Assembly: GCA_932521035.1 (NCBI GenBank)
Contig: OW051497.1
Coordinates: 6,510,001 to 6,574,000, forward strand
Source: Oscheius dolichura
Taxonomy: Eukaryota > Nematoda > Chromadorea > Rhabditida > Rhabditidae
Direction of reading: 5' to 3'
Length of the DNA stretch: 64,000 nt
Below are positions 50,572 to 60,366 of the stretch, in pieces. The notes beneath the pieces are model-generated. The model did not search any database. It was not told the DNA's origin and was given only the letters and a program-made list of their open reading frames with translations. Both the position numbers and the translations under genes were made by a program. Numbering within the stretch: position 1 is the stretch's first letter; every line of letters starts with the position of its first letter.

Positions 50572-51914
50572 ATGGAGTCTTACAATATCGCTCAGCTGAC
50601 AAATGTAGTACATATATTACTGCTTATCTTTAAAAAGGTTTGTGATCATTAGTTTTAAAATATCTTTTTAAATTTTAAGGTTGATCAGAATACTGGAGCT
50701 AAACTGATGAGGACAACCAAATGGGTGAACTCGTTTATTAGCGAATCCCCCAAAAATATGTATGCCAAAGTAAATATAATAACTGTTGAGGTGATCTTTT
50801 TATTTGTTTACTCATATATTAGTTGAACGAAGAAAGACATCTCTACGTTAGCAGAGTGCCCGGTTGTTGTTTCCCGGTTCCCATCGCGGATGCTCGCCTC
50901 TTCAGGATCCGAACCCATAGAATAGAAATAATGGTTAGTCTGACATAAATGGAAATGTACGTGGTAATTCCAGCGTGCTAGCTACAATCAGACCTTTGAC
51001 AATGACGCCGCTGATTGCCTCATTCGTATGGTTTCCAGTATGAAGCTCACCAGTGTTTGGCTAGGTTTCTTAGTCGACGATATCACGTGCACTGCCGGAA
51101 AACTCCCTCAACTGCGTAACGTAAGTTTATTTTCCAAACTTGCCATTAATATAGCGATGATCACACTTTAATCAGGAACACACACTTCAAAGACCACGTC
51201 AATCTGTTTCTAATAACTATCTTCCAGGTAACTCAAAGTACGTGTGTTACCCTTTCTATTCTCATTTGACCGGAGGCTTCAGACCAACTATTTCAAGGAG
51301 TAAGAGGCCCGCTGAAGTTTGTACCTGTTCTTTTTTCAGTTTCAGCGTATTGTTTTGGCCTCAGGCATCGTTGAACCAGCTTTCTTGGAAAGCCTAGACG
51401 TACCCTTCATTTACATTGAAAGCGTTGATCATACAACTACGCTAAACAAAATGCTCCGGGTACACATTCACAAGAAATTTTATTGTTTTAATTGTAGAAG
51501 TGGGTAGCTGGGCAGAGAGCCCTGGGTTACATCTTCGTGGGAGAGATGGACTGTATTCCCGATGCGCTTGTGGCCCAACTTCCGGCAGTGCTGATATACA
51601 GTGAAGTTACGCACCACAGCTCTCCGTTTGCCAAGTATCGGAACATTCCTGGAGAAATCGTTGCGAATTGGATATGGACCATCAAACGAGAACATCCCGC
51701 AGGAAATCAGGAAAAAGTCATCTGGTGGAACAGTCTGAGCAAGCGGATCATTGTAAAGGATCTTACCGATGACCCACTGAAGCCCCTCAAAGGAAGATTC
51801 AACTTCATCGGAAAATGTATAGGAGATCTATGCGAATTGGCGCCGGAAAAGTGCGAAAAGCAGTGCCCTTCTAAACTTCTCAGGATCGCAGCTGCTTTTG
51901 GAAGAAATCAATAA
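50572..51914 (+). CDS. Orphan protein of about 350 residues
   Basis: Not recognised. The start MESYNIAQLTNVVHILLLIF follows TTTCTAG by two bases, a likely trans-splice site. In-phase exons then give WVNSFISESPKNMYAKVNII, LNEERHLYVSRVPGCCFPVP, CLIRMVSSMKLTSVWLGFLV and TAGKLPQLRN. The last two exons read QRIVLASGIVEPAFLESLDV, then VAGQRALGYIFVGEMDCIPD, and the protein ends PSKLLRIAAAFGRNQ with several Cys (CIGDLCELAPEKCEKQCP). No signal peptide, membrane span or known domain is seen. The exon-intron joins around 51.1-51.35 kb are the least certain. The downstream orphan gene has a similarly spaced VGVDSCPKEI block, so the two may be distant paralogues. Confidence 0.6.
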
Positions 51915-52748
51915 CAAATACTTCGCTTTCATTTTGTAATTTATCTTTGTAACAATCTAGGACATAAAGTTTTCTCGTGAATACATTAGTTTCCACTTTT
52001 TAACAAAATGTAACTATTAAAAAAAGTAATAATGATGGTTCTAGTTTCTCCAAAAAAGTATATTCCAAAAACATTTACAAATATTGTACTCTAATCAATT
52101 GAGTTTATATTCAACCCAATGTCATCAGTCGGTATGGCGCTTTTGTTCCACATTTGCCTCCCTTTGCCATCCTCTGCGACCAGGGCGACACTCACCCGAG
52201 AAGCATATCCCTTTTTATTTTAGCATTCATTGCTGATTATTCTGGGTCTATCCGATAGAGAAATTCTTCCGCTTCCTGTTCCTAATGATATTTGTTGAAA
52301 ATTATTCAAATCCACCTTATAAAATCTCATATTTCGGGTAGCTTCCGGGTCTCCACTGCCGTTACCCGAAAAATCCTCTGCGACCAGGGCCGAGCAGGGC
52401 CACGCGAGGCGGTAGCAAGGCGATGCGTGCGGCTCTCGATAATCTTATTCAATATATAGCTTCATTTATGCACTGTTAATCGTGGAAACGTTGAATAAGT
52501 TTGTTGCTCAAATTAAACAATGTAGTGCGCAGTTTACCATACTCATATGGTCCATTGTACGCGACTTTTGATAGAATGATCACTGAAACACACAAATGTT
52601 GTCTGATTATCTGTCGGGGTGGCTTGTCATCTGGGGAGTGTATCCCATTGATATCTTCGCTTGAAAGTGTGATCATTTCTCCCATCCTTCTCATTTCGGA
52701 GTACAATGCTCTTTTTCCAGGGTAACCCTATCGGCCTCCTTTCAAGGA
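51915..52748. other. Spacer between two orphan genes, with short repeats
   Basis: An 18-bp sequence (ATCCTCTGCGACCAGGGC) occurs twice in direct orientation, at 52169 and 52373. Just before the second copy TTTCGGGTA and TACCCGAAA form a 9-bp hairpin. No gene is recognised. The right end has an acceptor (CTTTTTCCAG) 27 nt before the next ATG. Confidence 0.45.
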
Positions 52749-55700
52749 ATGGTTGGTACGGTTTGGTCCTTCGATGGACGACGGACAATTAAACAAGGCG
52801 AAATAAGGAAATGCAACATCAAGGAGATAAAGGACATCTGCAAGGATACAACCAATCCTATAAGCCGGGAGTACATGCGACGAGTGGATACTCACGTCAA
52901 TCTGATCAGGAAACTCTACGCTGGTAGGCCATTTAATGTTCATTTTGATTGAAAACTGTTTTCAGACTTAGAAAGACCGTCTACTTATTCGAATGGGAAG
53001 TTATCCTGGACAGTAGTCACAGATTTATTTGTAAGAGGAATGAAACAGTCGTCATCTAAAGAGACTTTCAGTTAATCAATCTGCGCAACACAGTGTGGAC
53101 AGTTATTCGAGACCACGAACGTCAGAAAAAAGTGTAAGTTCCCTTCTTATTGCTTGATTTAAATCATTTAAGCGCTTTTGGGGGTACATTATTAGCTCAA
53201 TCAACATGTTTCATATTATAAAAGCATTATTGTACCGTAAAACCAGCTACTGGTTTTTTAATAGTAAAACCCCTATGCAAAATAGTCTGCTTCAGTTCTT
53301 TATCTCTTTTGTTTTCATAAAAACTTTCAATTCTTTTTTGACAAATCCACGCAGACTACCATAGTGAATGTTGACGTGCGGGTAAAAATGCTGGGTGTCT
53401 GCGTAATAAAGCCAGACACAGCCCACAGACAGAAACAAAACTGCCCTTAGCTGCTGAAAATTAACGGATTTCAGAATGAAGGTCTACCTTAGAGACAAAG
53501 AAAAAATGCTGGTACCTTCGAAGCGCAAACCTCGAGGACCAAACAAGAACTTGGGCTATACTCCGAAGAGAACAAACAGTCGACCTTGCCCGCTAGGGGA
53601 AATACACGTACAAAACAAGGAGCAAGCTCCCGTAAAAGCCAAACGAGGAAGGAAAAAACGAGAGCCGCCGATACTCGAGCCCATAGAAAACCCTTACAAC
53701 CAAGAGATCCACAACGGGGTTGATTACACCTCAGGATCGCCAAATATAACTGGCGCTCCAAAAGTGGCCCCAATGCCAAATCAAAAAGTGCCCCTGGAGT
53801 TGTCAGAGGAACTGCGCCAGGCTTTATTCGACCACGATTATTGCGCAGTGTTCAGTGAAATCAGTTCAAAGAAGACCTTTTGTGTGGAGAAAAGTGCAGA
53901 AGTACCTGCTTCCGCTGCAGAAAAGAATTCAACCCCTCCCGGATCTCCTGTTGCAGAGCAAATCCCAAAAGCCCCCAAGAACCCACCTCCACAACAGGAT
54001 AACAGTGCCCAGGAACAGCAGGAGCAGCCCAATACTAATGGTGTGTCTACTTTGAGCGAGGAGCCGCAGGAACAAGTTCCCCAAAACGAGAAGCAGCGAG
54101 AGCAAATTAATCTGGAACAAGACCGGGTCACTCCAACCCAGGAGCAGTGTGACCCTGCGCAGGAGCAGCAAGCACCACAAGAGTCACCACCAAATAGCGA
54201 AGCACCAGCTAGCGAACAAGGAAATGAAACACAACAATCGATGGCCTATCCAGGAGATCCAGTGACTAAAATACCTCACTACAACCAAGTATATAACAAA
54301 CTTCTTGCTTATTTAATATAATTTTAAGGTTCCGTTAGAGCTTTTTTATAAGACGTTAAGACATATGGATCCAGGGCATGTTACCGCCTTAGTGCCTCAC
54401 GAGGATTTCGGGTATAGGACGAGTAGAAATTGTGTATGTAAAGGTTTCAGCGACGAACTTATACAAGATCTCTTCTGGGTTGAATATACTCCCGAGAAAG
54501 CCGTGGAAAGTAAGACCTCGCTCGATGACGTCCCGGCCTCATATTTTCGTTATATTGGATACAACAAGCGCCGAGCAGCCAAGTCGGAAGCGTTTGTTGC
54601 AGAGAGTGAGGCGAAATATCGGGCTATCAAACAATACGCACCAGGGATCCCTGTTTACCTCTGGGCTTATTATATGCAGGTATTCTACACTGAATTTTTC
54701 AATATTTACTTTTTTTTCATTTAGGATGCTAACCTAATCATCATCGAAGATATCGTTCCCCTCAGTGTGTAAGTTTTTGGAGAAACCATAAAATTTATTC
54801 TTTTTCTATCACAAATTAGAACATTTATATTAAAAGTAAAATATTAAAAGCTATTTACAGAGAAGCTGATTCCAAGGAGCTGTTCAAGTTTCGACTATTC
54901 GTAGAAGAGGTTATAACACAGAGAAAACCGGAGCAGACAATTATTGTTATTACAAGAAGGTAGGCAGTCGAATTTCCTTGATTAAAGGCCTTAACAGGTG
55001 GAAAATTTTCTCTCTTTCCAATATGATCTACTACTTTTCACCCAAGAGGACGGTACACCAGGGAACCTACAAAGATTTGTGCACGAACGGCTATCCTCAT
55101 TTGAAGTTGTACGTCGACAGCATAAGAGATGCCCTTTTACAGGTTGGATTCGCACGGGGGGATGAATGTTTCTTACCAAACGTTTTAGAAGTTTACCCGA
55201 TTAAATGGATTGCCTATTGCCACTGAGGATCGACAGATGGTGGAGAGCATGTTAGAAGAGTTTTTCAATGAATTACCACATGAGGGATTGCGATTTCTGG
55301 AACTAAAAGATGATCGTCCTCAAGTTCTACAGAGATTTGCCACTGATTCTTATAAAATGTATAGGTTTGTTAGAACGTTGTCCGTGAGACGCTTATAATT
55401 TTAGTGACTACGTGTCCTGCAGGCCTTCTTCGTCCAAGGCATGTTCCTCAGAAGCAAACTTTGCTCCCGTTGTCTGGGTGGGGGTGGACAGTTGCCCGAA
55501 GGAGATACTGGACACATATAATGCTCCTAGACTGAGCCATATCAAACACGAGTTCGCGTTGGCTGTGATGTATGCCTTCCAGGTAAACGAAGCCCTTGTA
55601 CAGGTAAGACACGGACAACCGCCATTAGCTACCACCATTTACAGAAAGATGGATTGCTAGTTGTGGAAAATTTGTACATCCCGAACTTATGGGACGACAT

Positions 55701-55863
55701 TGTCTTGGAATATATTGTCGGCCACTGTAGGGACATGCTACAGCTGAAGATGGCCAAGCTCCGGGGAGAACGTGTAAATGAAAGTATCTTTACCCACGTC
55801 GTAGGAATTGAGGAAGAAGGTGAATTAATTGAAGATGCCGAAGAGCCAACACGTAGTTCTTAA
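52749..55863 (+). CDS. Large orphan protein with basic AT-hook-like region and Gln/Pro-rich linker
   Basis: Not recognised, but about 11 exons join in phase into roughly 800 residues. The N-terminal part (MVGTVWSFDGRRTIKQGEIR, then REYMRRVDTHVNLIRKLYAD and INLRNTVWTVIRDHERQKK) is folded-looking. It is followed by two basic clusters, KRKPRGPNKNLGYTPKR and KAKRGRKKREPP, resembling AT-hooks or a nuclear localisation signal. A long Gln/Pro/Glu-rich linker follows (QQDNSAQEQQEQPNTNG, QCDPAQEQQAPQESPP). The C-terminal half is folded-looking: FSDELIQDLFWVEYTPEKAV, PVYLWAYYMQDANLIIIEDI, ELFKFRLFVEEVITQRKPEQ and GLLVVENLYIPNLWDDIVLE. It ends in an acidic tail (EGELIEDAEEPTRSS). A nuclear or chromatin role is plausible from the basic motifs only. 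The start is the first Met after the acceptor at about 52722. Confidence 0.65.
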
Positions 55864-56559
55864 AAGAACCCAGTAAATGGATTCCCTACTGATTGTTTGT
55901 ATATACAACCCTGTGTTCTTTCTATTCTAATGTTTATTCTTTCCCGCGTATGACTATAGTCTTCCCACATCCGTTCTCATATATCCTTGCCATTTCTCAC
56001 AGTAGTTTTTCCTTTGTTTTTGTTAGTTTTGATACCGGTTTCCTATTAGATTTCTCAAGACCAGTGTACTAACATATTTAACCCGTCAGAAGTAAAGCAT
56101 GTGTAGTTGTTGTCGTTTACTTGCCAGTCCCTATTGGTAAATCGCCTAGACAATCCGAACCATTATACAGTGCGGAAGTGAGTTCAAAATTAATAAGAAT
56201 TCTAGATGCTGACGAGACATTTATTGTACAGAATTTTCAAGTCAAGTAGGGAAGCGTGCTTTTCTTTAAATCATACACTCTCTATTTGACATGTACTTAA
56301 ATCTGTTTCCTTGTTCCATGAAATTAACCTGGGAATTGTCAATATGGACAATGCCTAGAAATACATATGATATTGGCTAATAATATTGTACTTCCTCGAC
56401 AACACGAAGGATAAGAAGCTCTACATGGAAAACGCACTTCCCTAACTACTATTTGTTTAATTTGCCATATAAATCAGGATGCTCGTTTTCAGGAGACTAT
56501 GTATTCAATCATAAAAGTGTGTTCAGCAATATAAAAGGGCACGAGCGTGGGGGTGGAGG
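55864..56559. other. Spacer between orphan gene and serpin fragment
   Basis: 3' flank of the orphan gene. A degenerate minus-strand segment near 56.47 kb (PENEHPDLYGKL) vaguely recalls the HPF(L/I) end of serpins. Nothing else is recognised. Confidence 0.25.
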
Positions 56560-57217
56560 ACGACTTGCCGTTCTGCTTGTGTTGTTGTCAATGTGATAGT
56601 CTCCAAACTTTGTGTTCTTTTCAGAAAAGTTGTAGTACCATTTTCTTTCGAAATGCAGCGCATTGACGATAAAAGCAACGTCGTCCCCTATAACATGATC
56701 AGAAAACAACGATCAAGTTACTCTGAATCGCATCTTCTCTTATAAGATTAGTAATTCTGCCGTGTGTTTTGTCTGCCACATATTTGTTGGCTTTCTAAAG
56801 AACAGTCAGAATCAGCATGGGGCAATGCTCTCTACCTCAACAGCCGCCTTTATATGTGCCGTATCTATGCCTGCCACGATCGAGCCGTATTTCTCTTTGA
56901 TCAACTCCACAAATGCCTATTTGGGTTGCATCGCTTTGCTGAAATCTCCCCTTAATGATTCCGTTTATTCATACCTAAAGAACAGGCAGTTTCCTATATC
57001 GAGGCCATGGATGTTCACGATAGTGTTCCACAACTCTCCACAGTAAGAAGAGAATTCCTCGTCTCTTTGCCCTAAATATAAATGCAACACATGAAATGGT
57101 ATAGCACCCTCACCAGGAAACACAGTAGATGAAATTTCCATACGAGTTGGGTCTCTGTCACCAGAATGAGCAATGGCTAAAGCCAGGAATATAGAGAGAC
57201 ATTTGAGTTTCCGTAAC
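56560..57217 (-). pseudogene. Serpin gene without a visible reactive-centre end (partial or decaying)
   Basis: Five minus-strand exons join in phase into the first half of a serpin. They read LSIFLALAIAHSGDRDPTRM, then GELWNTIVNIHGLDIGNCLF, AFVELIKEKYGSIVAGIDTA, KANKYVADKTHGRITNLI and DDVAFIVNALHFERKWYYNF. The last recognised block is SEKNTKFGDYHIDNN. The KANKYVADKTHGRI and VNALHF blocks are diagnostic. The final serpin exon with hinge, reactive-centre loop and C-terminal strands was not found in the next 700 bases. The N-terminal helix before LSIF is also not linked. After HIDNNTSRT the frame enters a Pro-rich stretch, where a GC donor (GCAAGT) is possible. It could be a pseudogene or a gene with a distant last exon. 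Serpins of C. elegans are clustered on chromosome V. Confidence 0.6.
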
Positions 57218-57942
57218 CTATTTTGAAATGGTAAACAACATTCGCGGAGTCCAGGCCGTGCTTGTCTTCAAACCTTATGCCAGACACAGACCGAAAGGAT
57301 ACGTCATTTGATTCAACCCCCTCGGTTCAGGAATATGTCCTTCCAGTACGTGAACTGCACCAAATTTATTCAATCATTCAGTCAGGCGAAAATGTTCCTG
57401 GAAAGTTGTTCTTTTGTCTAGACTGGTGCGAATAAAAATATGCTGCACAAGAAGGTGATGTACGTTTCTAGAAGAAGAGTCTCACCCGAGTTCACAGACC
57501 TTCGAAATTCTAGGTGCCTACGGAGAAGTATCGTTGCAGGCATCTTCTTCCCCCGGTCTTCCGTGATCAGCAGCGTTGCTTATTCGGGGAGATGGGTAAC
57601 ACAATATCTCTCCCTAACTGGCCGACTCTGTTGTTTTTTGACGGATTCGTTTCCGAAGATGTTATTGTGGACAGATCAAATTTAGCCCCCTCTTATGTTC
57701 AAACAGTGTAGAGGATCTTATGCTCCAGTGGCCCTGCCCCTTCCAGTCGAAAAGTAATCCTTTTGTAGATGATACCCGAAGATGGCATTTAACGTTATTC
57801 ATGCCAGCTTGCACCTGATGTGCTGCCCACCCAGTTCAGAATGCGTCTCGAGGTAGTTGGATTCAAACCTCGCATCACCCCCACGCCATAAGGGGCGGGG
57901 TCGTCAGACTCGGGGCTCTACTAACATCCACTGCGTAATGCT
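57218..57942. other. Spacer with unlinked plus-strand ORFs
   Basis: A 52-codon plus-strand ORF (57277-57435, MPDTDRKDTSFDSTPSVQEY) and another from 57514 (YRCRHLLPPVFRDQQRCLF) have coding-like composition. I could not link them into a gene with sound phases. They could also contain the missing 5' exon of the serpin on the other strand. Confidence 0.25.
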
Positions 57943-59200
57943 ATGCTGTGGCTGACAGTTCTCTTCCTCATCTCCACAGCTCTCTCCTTCAGAATGCCAG
58001 CAAAATACTCCTTAGGTGAGTCACTTTTGCCATATGGCATACCATTCATGGCTGTAGTTCTCTAACCCCAGTGTTTCCAGAGAGGCGACTTCCAACGTTA
58101 GAGAACCTTATATACGGCGAATACGACTTTTTCTACAGAAATACACGAGACGTCGGCGAAGAGGATGCTCCAAAGTAAGTATACCAGCTGTAGCGGGATG
58201 AACACGTCCTAATGAATCTAAAAATGCCGCTAACTGGGCATTGTGTTATGCTGAGGGGCTATGAATAGGTACTATACGATGTTGACACATTTTATGCAAA
58301 ACCGTGGATCTGGATATCGCAGTAACCAATATTAACATACACTTTTGAATTGGGGATTTCTCAAAAAGTCGACCAGATAAACTAGACGGTCTTCTATTCT
58401 GGCGTTCTATATCATTCGTTTTCTGAACGTGTCAGCTATCTTTTTTCGTTCACATCCTGTCATAAATTCCTAATGGAACTTGACACGACAAAAAACTCCT
58501 GTCCACTGATTTGCCAATTAACTCATACAATATTCACCAAACAGCTGTCCGCCTTCTTGATATCATTTCTCTTTTTTGGTTCACCTTTGAACTTCCCCAA
58601 TTTAATCTTAACCTTTTTGTGATTTCTGCATCAGAAGGTATAAGACTACCATAGCCGATCCACCACCGTAGTCAAATGCGATTTTTGGGCTTTCGACACG
58701 TCATTTGAAAAAAGAGGAAGGGAAAAGTGAAAGCACTCAAACTTCAATTGTTTTCAAATACTAATCTTGATCTTGGTGGGTGGCGGGTCGCTTGAAGCCA
58801 CCCACTATTTTCCGCTTCAACAACTTCCTGAAGTCAAGTCAAATGGCAGAAAAAGGGCCAAATTATTTTAAAGCGTTTTCTTGTCGGGTGAGAGAAAAAC
58901 GGCGGAATTCGCGAAAAAGATTTATTGAAGTCTCTAGCTTGTACTACTTTCGAAAGCTTTTCAACCTTGAATAGATGACGAATTTCTTTAAAATTTTGCG
59001 TCAAATTAATTGGAGGCTTGTGTCATTTGTTTTACGGCGAAGTTTACGCCGGCCTCTCTTGTCTTCTGGATTGCCTTTAGACAAAGAAGCATTGAAGGAG
59101 TGCTAAAGACAGGAAATCACACTCCTCCGACGCCGGCACTACAACCAACTAAATGACTATTTTCAGGCATGAGAAGCCCCGTCCCTTACGCTTCGGCTGA
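57943..59200 (+). CDS. flp-21: FLP-21-like FMRFamide-related neuropeptide precursor
   Basis: Encodes an amidated neuropeptide ending in PRPLRFamide, the signature of nematode FLP-21 (GLGPRPLRFamide in C. elegans, a ligand of NPR-1). MLWLTVLFLISTALSF is a signal peptide. Three exons: 57943-58015, 58081-58174 and from about 59167. Phases agree across both introns. The propeptide reads ERRLPTLENLIYGEYDFFYR, then DVGEEDAPK, and ends HEKPRPLRFG followed directly by the stop; the Gly supplies the amide. AATAAA follows at 59223-59228, supporting the last exon. Unlike typical FLPs no dibasic site lies just before the conserved end. Cleavage at the monobasic Lys, or at the earlier RR giving a 38-residue amidated peptide, would be required. 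An extra exon within the 990-nt second intron cannot be excluded. Confidence 0.8.
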
Positions 59201-59222
59201 GAAAAAGACTGCGATCGTACGA

Positions 59223-59228
59223 AATAAA
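59223..59228 (+). terminator. Poly(A) signal AATAAA of the flp-21-like gene
   Basis: Canonical AATAAA 23 nt after the stop of the neuropeptide gene, which supports the assignment of the isolated last exon. Confidence 0.65.
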
Positions 59229-59616
59229 TCTATCTCGCCTTGTTAAAACCGCTTCTGTGATATTTATTTATATGAAACGGCACAAACAAAAGAGTTCTAA
59301 TGGCTACTGTATCCAATAGCTTATGACAAAGATAAGCTATCATCGTAATTTATGAAATTTGCTTCCCGCGAAAAGTTAATCATGTGATAAAACGGTTAAA
59401 GTGCACCTGAGCTTATTGTCCAATATCTGTCAAACTAATGACGCCATAGTGCTCTCTGGGGGCTGGCAGTCAGATTCCATATCCTTGTCGTTTTTATCCA
59501 CAGACATCGGTCATGTGGATGTCAGGGACAACTTTTTAAGGAAGTGTTCCTACGCCACCCAAGAAATATGACGTCTTCTGCCAAAATAGACATGAAACAT
59601 CGCTTCTCCATTGGCT

Positions 59617-59838
59617 TTAGTAAAAGTCTACGACTAGTCTCCCTTCATGACCTTGTTTATAAACTGGCAAACGGCTGTAACCAGTTTCAATGGGATCAAA
59701 AATTTCACCTCCTTTAGCATGTCTGCGGAAAAGAGCCTGGATCGAGTTAAACCGGATTGTATACTGTTCCTCCACACCCTTCATTAGACTTAGAGTTGAA
59801 TTTTTGTTTTGTATTGAGAGCACCTTTGTTTTTATCAT
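59617..59838 (-). CDS. Candidate terminal exon of unknown affiliation
   Basis: A minus-strand open segment reads EEQYTIRFNSIQALFRRHAK, then GGEIFDPIETGYSRLPVYKQ, and ends GRLVVDFY at a stop. Its composition is coding-like. It could be a further 3' exon of the MLT-10-like gene or belong to another gene. No domain is recognised and no linking donor was proved. Confidence 0.25.
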   Translation of the reverse strand: MIKTKVLSIQNKNSTLSLMKGVEEQYTIRFNSIQALFRRHAKGGEIFDPIETGYSRLPVYKQGHEGRLVVDFY

Positions 59839-60366
59839 GTTGTTCAGAGTGATGAACGTAAATCAATTTATGCTCCCATGGACACAAATTCCCAGTAAGT
59901 TGGTGTGAATTCTCAGGTAAACCTCCCTCTCAAAGAGTCTCACGTTTCACAAGGCGTGTTTATGTCTTGGTCCTGGGAGTAGGAAAGCTGGTCATAGACA
60001 ATGAGGCGAAATCTCTGGTTACTAATCATGAGTCATTTTAGCAGCGTCGTCTCTGAGCGATTCCCACATGTTCATTAATTTGTCATTCTGTGATGTAAAC
60101 CTCTTCTACCTGGAACCCTCCTCCTTCCAGAGCACAATACTTCATCAGTCAGCTTTTGGTCTCGTGAGCTGGTCTCCCTATTCACCGAGAACAAGAAATG
60201 AACAATAAGATTTATTACCTAAAGAGCATTGCACGTAATAAGCATGTTGTACACGTAAAGGAAAGTTCTCATGGGTAATGGGCATGGATTGCGCATCATA
60301 ACAGACCATCCGTTAGACGAAGACGTTACTATGACACTAGTACTCTAGAGCAAATAAATAATATAA

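Larger units (their letters stand above)
59201..60366. other. Convergent region between flp-21-like and MLT-10-like genes
   Basis: Contains the flp-21 poly(A) signal at 59223 and a minus-strand open segment listed separately. Otherwise nothing is recognised. Confidence 0.3.

Noticed and set aside
56762-57046. 94-codon plus-strand ORF
   Set aside because: It is antisense to serpin exons that show clear family motifs on the minus strand.
57850-57880. tRNA-like B-box (GGTTTGAATCC) on the minus strand
   Set aside because: The flanks do not pair as a T-stem and no A-box or acceptor stem is found.
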